A stretch of DNA of 64,000 bases from Planctomycetaceae bacterium (lineage in GTDB: Bacteria; Planctomycetota; Planctomycetia; Pirellulales; Pirellulaceae), in contig SXOA01000150.1 in the NCBI GenBank assembly GCA_005778405.1, positions 64,001 to 128,000 on the forward strand. Reading direction: 5' to 3'. Position 1 is the first letter of the stretch; the number at the start of each line of letters is the position of its first letter. The position numbers and the translations under genes are program-made. The notes below the pieces were generated by a model. That model ran no database searches, was not told the DNA's origin, and saw only the letters and a list, made by a program, of their open reading frames with translations. Shown one piece after another: positions 59,589 to 64,000 of the stretch.

Positions 59589-60854
59589 CTACTCGCCGTC
59601 AGCGCAATCCGATTCACACGATCCTCGTCCAAACCGCCAAGTCAGGCCAAAACCGATCCAGTAACTGGCGATTGATGTTTGCGTGGCATCTCCCAGTTGC
59701 TGCTCGTCGCGGAACATGCCGCCGGCCATCACGTCCATGTCCACGCCGGGAAGCACGTCGGTCATGCCGATGCCGGCTGAAATCCGGTGCTGGCTGGTGA
59801 TGGCGAGCAGGCCCTGGGAATAGCGCACCGCCCTGAGGCCGCCGGGCTGAATGACGCCGCCGAGGTTGGGTCCAGGAGTGGAATCCAGGGGATTCTCCGC
59901 CCAGGCGTAGCCGGCCCGCAGCTTGTAATTTCCCATCGTGTACTGGGTGCCGAACTGCACCACCCATTGGTTGTCGTAGATCGCCTTGAAGAGGTCCGCG
60001 TCGTCCCAGGTCTTGTACAGCACGTCCACCGCCACCAGCAGTTGACCGTCCATCAGGGCCGTATTGCCGATCCCCAAGCCGAAGTTCTGCGGCAATTCCA
60101 TGTTGACATCGATGGCGGTTTGTCCGATGCCCGGATTGAGCACAAAGGCGTTGTCGAATCGGAACGACTGTTCAGACTGGTAGTAAGCGCCAACGGTCGT
60201 GCATTCGGTAAGGTCGTAATTGGCTCCCAGTGTGTCGCGAAGAGAGTAGTCCGGCGTCATTCCGCCGACACCGACGAAGGGACCATCGAAAAAAGCGATT
60301 CCCATCGCGAGGCTGGCTCCCACCGAGAGCTTCTCGGAAACCTGGACGCCCAGCGTCGCGGGCATCGAAAAGACCACCATCCCCGAATTGGTTCCGTGGC
60401 TTTCCGGAATATGTCGAAAGTCGACCATCCCTCCGCTGGTGGATATGAAGCCCATCCCCAGCGTCACCGGCAGCCCATAGGCACTCATTTCCTGAGTCAC
60501 GCCGATGTTGCCCATCGGAGCACCGGGGGCCGTGGACTTGGCCGAAAACGGATCGATCAGGGGCGGGCCAACGATGGGAATCGGAGCCGTCTGGTTGAGA
60601 TTGAATGTCGGCTCAGCCCAGGCACCGCCAAAGAGGAATTGCGTTCCTCGGAACTGCGTGATCGATGCCGGATTGCCATTAATGGCCGACGTCAAATCCT
60701 GAGGCCGGGCAACGCTAGCACCGGCCATGCCGCCGGAGGCAGGCATGAGAGTGTTGTGCGTTTCCACTCCAAAAGTCTGGGCCTGCGCCGCTCGGCCCGT
60801 CATGACGGCGAGCGCTGCGAGCAATACGACCGCGAATTGGCGATAGCGGGCCAT
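59589..60854 (-). CDS. FadL/OmpP1-like outer-membrane protein
   Basis: A 421-residue exported protein with signal peptide (FAVVLLAALAVMTGRAAQAQ). It begins NTLMPASGGMAGASVARPQDLTSAINGNPASIT, the FadL-type N-terminal NPAxxx plug motif, then has alternating strands through to a terminal aromatic-rich strand (IASYWIGFGLTWRFG). SVGASLAMGIAFFDGPF and LPQNFGLGIGNTALMDGQLLVAVDVLYKTW fit the family. It should be an outer-membrane barrel that passes hydrophobic molecules. The end has an acidic CESDCADGE tail beyond the last strand, which is uncommon. Confidence 0.87.
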   Translation of the reverse strand: MARYRQFAVVLLAALAVMTGRAAQAQTFGVETHNTLMPASGGMAGASVARPQDLTSAINGNPASITQFRGTQFLFGGAWAEPTFNLNQTAPIPIVGPPLIDPFSAKSTAPGAPMGNIGVTQEMSAYGLPVTLGMGFISTSGGMVDFRHIPESHGTNSGMVVFSMPATLGVQVSEKLSVGASLAMGIAFFDGPFVGVGGMTPDYSLRDTLGANYDLTECTTVGAYYQSEQSFRFDNAFVLNPGIGQTAIDVNMELPQNFGLGIGNTALMDGQLLVAVDVLYKTWDDADLFKAIYDNQWVVQFGTQYTMGNYKLRAGYAWAENPLDSTPGPNLGGVIQPGGLRAVRYSQGLLAITSQHRISAGIGMTDVLPGVDMDVMAGGMFRDEQQLGDATQTSIASYWIGFGLTWRFGRGSCESDCADGE

Positions 60855-61015
60855 AGACTTCTCTTCCTTGAGAAATGTCGAGACTTCCGTGTATTCTGGC
60901 TGATTCGGTAGATTGCTCCTGGAATTCGCACATTAATCCCGAGCCCCGCACAGCTTATCGGCGGACGGCTCCCTGGGATTAGCAACAGCGTAGCTTCTTC
61001 AGAAGTCTTCCTTGA

Positions 61016-62242
61016 CTATTTCTCCTTCGGCTCCTCCAAACGGACGAGCAGCCATTGCTGGGTCTGGCCGTCGGCGAAATGAACGAGCGCCGGGGCCGTG
61101 TCCTGCGTAAGATTGGAGATCCCCGTTTCCATGATCGGACGCTGCTGGCCGGTAACTGTCCAAGCGACGCGCTGGCTCTTCTTGTCGGCCATGCCTTCCA
61201 GCGTTTGGGTTTGCCCGGTCGCTGTGTTCTTCAGAGTACCGGAAATAATCCCTTCCTTGCTGATAGCAAGCTGCATGAACATGGTGGGATCAGCACCTGA
61301 CGCTTGTCCGTCCTGGGTCAAGGCAAACACGCCTAACGGCATCCATTCTCCGTTCTCGGGCTTAACCTCGGGCGCGCTGGTGGCGATGGTCTCGGCCTGC
61401 TGGGCATATTCCTCTGCCGTGGCAACTTGCTGGTCGCCGTAGTAGACCTGATCCTCGCTGTAGTAGACGTTTTCGCCATAGCTGTACGGCGTCGCATCAC
61501 TCCAGCCGTAGCCAACCCAGCCGGTGATGGCGGCCCAGGTCGCCCAGCGATAGGGGCGGTTGATGCGCCACGCCGCCCAGTTGGGATGGTCGCTCCAGAA
61601 ATCCAAGCGAGGATGGTTCTCGGCAACCTGATTGCGGACTTCATCGCGCCGCTGCTGGCGATTCCCTTGCCATTCCTGTCGGTTCTCAATGCGACCGGCC
61701 CGGCTGCCCGATATGTTCTGCCGAGCCGTGCCGGCGGCGGGCACGTTTCCCGGCCTCACCGCGCCCCCTGGAAGTTGAGCCGGCCGCGCCGCTCCTCCCT
61801 GCAGAAAATCAGAAGCCGCGCGGCCAGCCCCCGGCCTTACCGCTCCCGTTCCCGCACTGGGAATGTCAAGGAAGTTGTTGAGTTGACCTGCCGAGGGCCT
61901 GTTCCCCGCTCCGACTCCCCCTGCGCCGGCACCCGGTCTCGGTGTTCCGCCAGCGCCGGTCCCAGGCCGCGGTGTGCCACCGGCACCAGGCCCTGGTCGT
62001 GGTGCAGCACCTCCGCCGGGCCGAGCACCCATCGGTGCACCTCCTAGCGAAGGAGAACGCCCCGCTGCGGGAGAGGGTCGTGCCATTCCACCGCCACCAC
62101 CACCACTAAAACCACCTCCACCCCCTCCGAGTCCACCGCCGCCACCACGTCCGCCGCCTCCCCCTCCGCGGCCAAATACTTCATAACCTGCGAAAAGGAG
62201 AATTGCCGCAATGGAGAGCATGAGAATGGATGTACGTTTCAT
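61016..62242 (-). CDS. Gly-rich exported protein ('mu-protocadherin'-type)
   Basis: A 408-residue exported protein. Start ATG 62242 has GAGG six bases upstream and gives a signal peptide (ILMLSIAAILLFAGYEVFG). Residues about 24-125 are Gly/Pro/Arg-rich with repeats of PGAGAGGTPRPGTGAGG type. Residues about 185-280 are the segment typical of planctomycete proteins labelled mu-protocadherin: NRQEWQGNRQQRRDEVRNQ, FWSDHPNWAAWRINRPYRWA, WATWAAITGWVGYGW, NVYYSEDQVYYGDQ. The C-terminal 110 residues are a beta domain (GEWMPLGVFALTQDG, IISGTLKNTATGQTQTLEG, QQWLLVRLEEP). Function unknown. Confidence 0.82.
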   Translation of the reverse strand: MKRTSILMLSIAAILLFAGYEVFGRGGGGGGRGGGGGLGGGGGGFSGGGGGGMARPSPAAGRSPSLGGAPMGARPGGGAAPRPGPGAGGTPRPGTGAGGTPRPGAGAGGVGAGNRPSAGQLNNFLDIPSAGTGAVRPGAGRAASDFLQGGAARPAQLPGGAVRPGNVPAAGTARQNISGSRAGRIENRQEWQGNRQQRRDEVRNQVAENHPRLDFWSDHPNWAAWRINRPYRWATWAAITGWVGYGWSDATPYSYGENVYYSEDQVYYGDQQVATAEEYAQQAETIATSAPEVKPENGEWMPLGVFALTQDGQASGADPTMFMQLAISKEGIISGTLKNTATGQTQTLEGMADKKSQRVAWTVTGQQRPIMETGISNLTQDTAPALVHFADGQTQQWLLVRLEEPKEK

Positions 62243-62312
62243 TGGAAGCCTCGAGGTTATTGTGTTTGGTTTTGCGACGTGTTGGAGCGGAGAAGGCAAT
62301 GCCTGACTGAAA

Positions 62313-63209
62313 CTACTCTCGGACGATCTTCACTTCCCCAATATTGGGAAGCAGTTCGCCTCCAGCCGTCCGTTCGATCGTTTCCCAGGTAAACGAATTT
62401 TTATCGACGGGCTTGATGACATTGACCATCGAGGCTTTCCGTCCGTCCGGTAAGACCCCCTTGTTGTTGATAAACCAGCGCCCTCCCTTGGAGGTCCAAG
62501 TGGCTTCGGCAAAGGTGCCGTCGGAGTCGAAGGTCCAGGAACGAATCGATTTTGCTGCGGGGTCCCAGCCGATAATCTGCATCCCCGACATATCGAGTTG
62601 GCCCGCGGCCACTACCGAGAATGAGCGAACCAGATAGTTCTGATTCTTGGCCCATTTGCACTCTGTTTCAATCTGAACGTTGTCGTCCTTGTCCACCCAA
62701 TGCCCGATCATCCACTCCAGCACTTTCAGTTGCTCGTAGTGCGTGGGAATGACTTCTGGGGCCTTGTCGGTCACGCGGTCAAGCAGCCATTTGCCCTCTC
62801 GCTTGGTATACACCGCCGTGTACTCGATCACTTCAGGCTCTTCCTTCGCGGCTAATAGCTTGGCGGTGCCATGTTCGACCGCGACATTGGGCGAAAGGAA
62901 CTGGATTGACTCCGTGGTCACATCGATCTTGAGGTTCGGCCGCCCCTTGAAAATCGCGGTGAATTGTTCGGCAATCGCCATTTGCCCGACGACTTCTTCG
63001 CCCGTCATGCGGTTGATATAGACAGCCTCCGGCGACCACTGCTCCGCCAGCGCCTTGGCGTCGTGCTTGTTAAATGCTTCGACATAAGCCGCCACCGCTT
63101 TCTTGATCGCCGCGTCGGCGGACGGCGGCTCGCTGGGCTGCTGGGCCCACGCCATCAGGGGATGGGCAACTAACAATAACGCAAGCACGCAGAACAGTAT
63201 CTGTTTCAT
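62313..63209 (-). CDS. Exported NTF2-like (SnoaL/SgcJ-type) protein
   Basis: A 298-residue exported protein with signal peptide (ILFCVLALLLVAHPLMAWAQ). Residues about 30-150 hold the NTF2-like fold of the SgcJ/EcaC group: IKKAVAAYVEAFNKHDAKALAEQWSPEAVYIN, GQMAIAEQFTAIF, VAVEHGTAKL, EYTAVYTKREGKWLLDRVTD. The second half (about 160-298) is another beta-rich domain: LEWMIGHWVD, NYLVRSFSV, IIGWDPAAKSIRSWTFDSDG, common in planctomycete paralogs. Start ATG 63209 has GGAG six bases upstream; a TTG two codons earlier is unlikely. No substrate can be inferred. Confidence 0.85.
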   Translation of the reverse strand: MKQILFCVLALLLVAHPLMAWAQQPSEPPSADAAIKKAVAAYVEAFNKHDAKALAEQWSPEAVYINRMTGEEVVGQMAIAEQFTAIFKGRPNLKIDVTTESIQFLSPNVAVEHGTAKLLAAKEEPEVIEYTAVYTKREGKWLLDRVTDKAPEVIPTHYEQLKVLEWMIGHWVDKDDNVQIETECKWAKNQNYLVRSFSVVAAGQLDMSGMQIIGWDPAAKSIRSWTFDSDGTFAEATWTSKGGRWFINNKGVLPDGRKASMVNVIKPVDKNSFTWETIERTAGGELLPNIGEVKIVRE

Positions 63210-63275
63210 GGTCAACTCCTCTTTGAAGGTCAGGTGTGTGCGACCCGACGATTTGTAGCTTGGTTGAATATTCGG

Positions 63276-64000
63276 TCACTTCAGCTCGATCGTTACCTTT
63301 TGAATCTTTCCCGTGAACTTGTTGTCCCCTTGCGGATAGTCCGGTGACACGTTTGTTTCGCCATCCTCACCCACATCCGCTCCTTCATCCGCGGAAAATG
63401 CGAACGGCTGGGTCTTGGGGATCTTCCCTTCGGCAGCTTTTTTGCCGTCAATGAAGATGGCGGACTTGCCGCCCGTACCGGGTTTGGCTTCATCGGGTGT
63501 GAACTCGTACACGATGGTATGCTTCCCGGGCGCGAGGGCCTTTGGGGCGGCGATGTTGGTGCGCTCAAGGGCAAACCAGTTGTACTCGTGATGCACCTTG
63601 CCCTCCTTCATGTACAGCGTCCAGCCGCCGAAGTAGCCGGCCTGGGCGAGAATCACGCCGCCGGCGGTGGCATCTTTCACCTCGATCTCGGCGGTGATGG
63701 TGTGATGGACCCCCTTCACGTTGATAAACGCATTCTCCGCCATGCCCGTCATGCCGTCGTAAACCGTGAGCGATTTCCTCCCGCCCATCAGGTCCGGCCT
63801 GCCGGCGATGACAGGGTTGAAGCGCTCGGAGCGGCGGTCGTCGATCGGCAGCACCTGGTTCTTGATCGCTTCCTCCAGGAAGACCGCCTGCAACTCTTTC
63901 AACTTCTCGGGCTGCTGGGTCGCGAGGTTGTCCGCCTGGCTGAAATCCTTGTCTACGTTGTACAGTTCCCAGACATCCTCGCTCACCGGCGGCAGTGGCA
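63276..64000 (-). CDS. Sulfatase, C-terminal part (5' end beyond window)
   Basis: The frame is open to the right edge; about 241 residues of the C-terminus are seen. EDVWELYNVDKDFSQADNLA is the typical sulfatase line just after the last core strand, followed by the helix PEKLKELQAVFLEEAIKNQVLPIDDR and the arylsulfatase C-terminal beta domain (GVHHTITAEIEVKDATAGGVILAQAG, WTLYMKEGKVHHEYNWFA, IFIDGKKAAEGKIP). Active-site residues (CxPxR, metal ligands) would lie outside the window. Planctomycetes carry many sulfatases for algal polysaccharides and other sulfate esters. It is followed by the NTF2-like gene. Confidence 0.9.
   Translation of the reverse strand, partial: PLPPVSEDVWELYNVDKDFSQADNLATQQPEKLKELQAVFLEEAIKNQVLPIDDRRSERFNPVIAGRPDLMGGRKSLTVYDGMTGMAENAFINVKGVHHTITAEIEVKDATAGGVILAQAGYFGGWTLYMKEGKVHHEYNWFALERTNIAAPKALAPGKHTIVYEFTPDEAKPGTGGKSAIFIDGKKAAEGKIPKTQPFAFSADEGADVGEDGETNVSPDYPQGDNKFTGKIQKVTIELK

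Overview
The window looks like a stretch of chromosome from a planctomycete (phylum Planctomycetota, probably near the Pirellulales). The evidence is family content: a Tat-exported DUF1501 protein, a sulfatase, a DUF3500 protein, leucine-rich-repeat and NPCBM-like exported proteins, a glycine-rich 'mu-protocadherin'-type protein, many exported proteins of unknown function, and a long CsrA. Base composition is moderately GC-rich and even. I saw no rRNA, tRNA, CRISPR array, prophage or complete insertion sequence. The placement rests on recognised families, not on a database search.

Layout. 1-5.5 kb: end of a SirB1-like gene, a zinc-ribbon protein coupled to an LRR lipoprotein, a DUF3500 protein, then leftward DUF1501 and SDR dehydrogenase genes. 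5.5-9.1 kb: a membrane-anchored von Willebrand A protein divergent from an exported alpha/beta-hydrolase that seems to lack its nucleophile serine. 9.1-12.7 kb: a leftward cluster of a small membrane protein, two tandem GspF-like proteins and a DppC-type ABC permease. 12.7-19.7 kb: exported and membrane proteins (NPCBM-like, TlpA-like thioredoxin, zinc-ribbon membrane protein, lipoprotein) and a 690-base spacer with a REP-like element. 19.7-23.3 kb: dnaE. 23.3-28.1 kb: a ParE-type toxin-antitoxin pair, a tiny coiled-coil protein, an LpxL-like acyltransferase, a GT39 membrane glycosyltransferase and a Gly-rich LTXXQ-like protein.

The core of the window (28.4-44.0 kb) is a rightward type II secretion / type IV pilus-like operon: ATPase (GspE), platform protein (GspF), pseudopilins G, H, I, J, K, a PilM/GspL-like protein, a GspM/PilO-PilP-like protein with an inserted Ig/cadherin-like segment, a very long secretin (GspD) and a lipoprotein. 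No prepilin peptidase is present here. The I/J and J/K gene junctions are near-identical copies of one another, two pseudopilins carry long Ser/Thr/Gly-rich segments, and gspJ carries an in-frame 7-base tandem repeat. This is the most unusual part of the window.

44-64 kb: a BON-domain protein, an exported DUF3352-like protein, a leftward run of RluA-type pseudouridine synthase, M28 peptidase, SGNH hydrolase and a TPR protein, then csrA, larC, an NHL-repeat protein, a 1604-residue TPR/PQQ-propeller protein, inorganic pyrophosphatase, a FadL-like outer-membrane protein, the Gly-rich protein, an NTF2-like protein and the 3' part of a sulfatase running off the right edge. Palindromic repeats recur in spacers, in particular at convergent gene ends.
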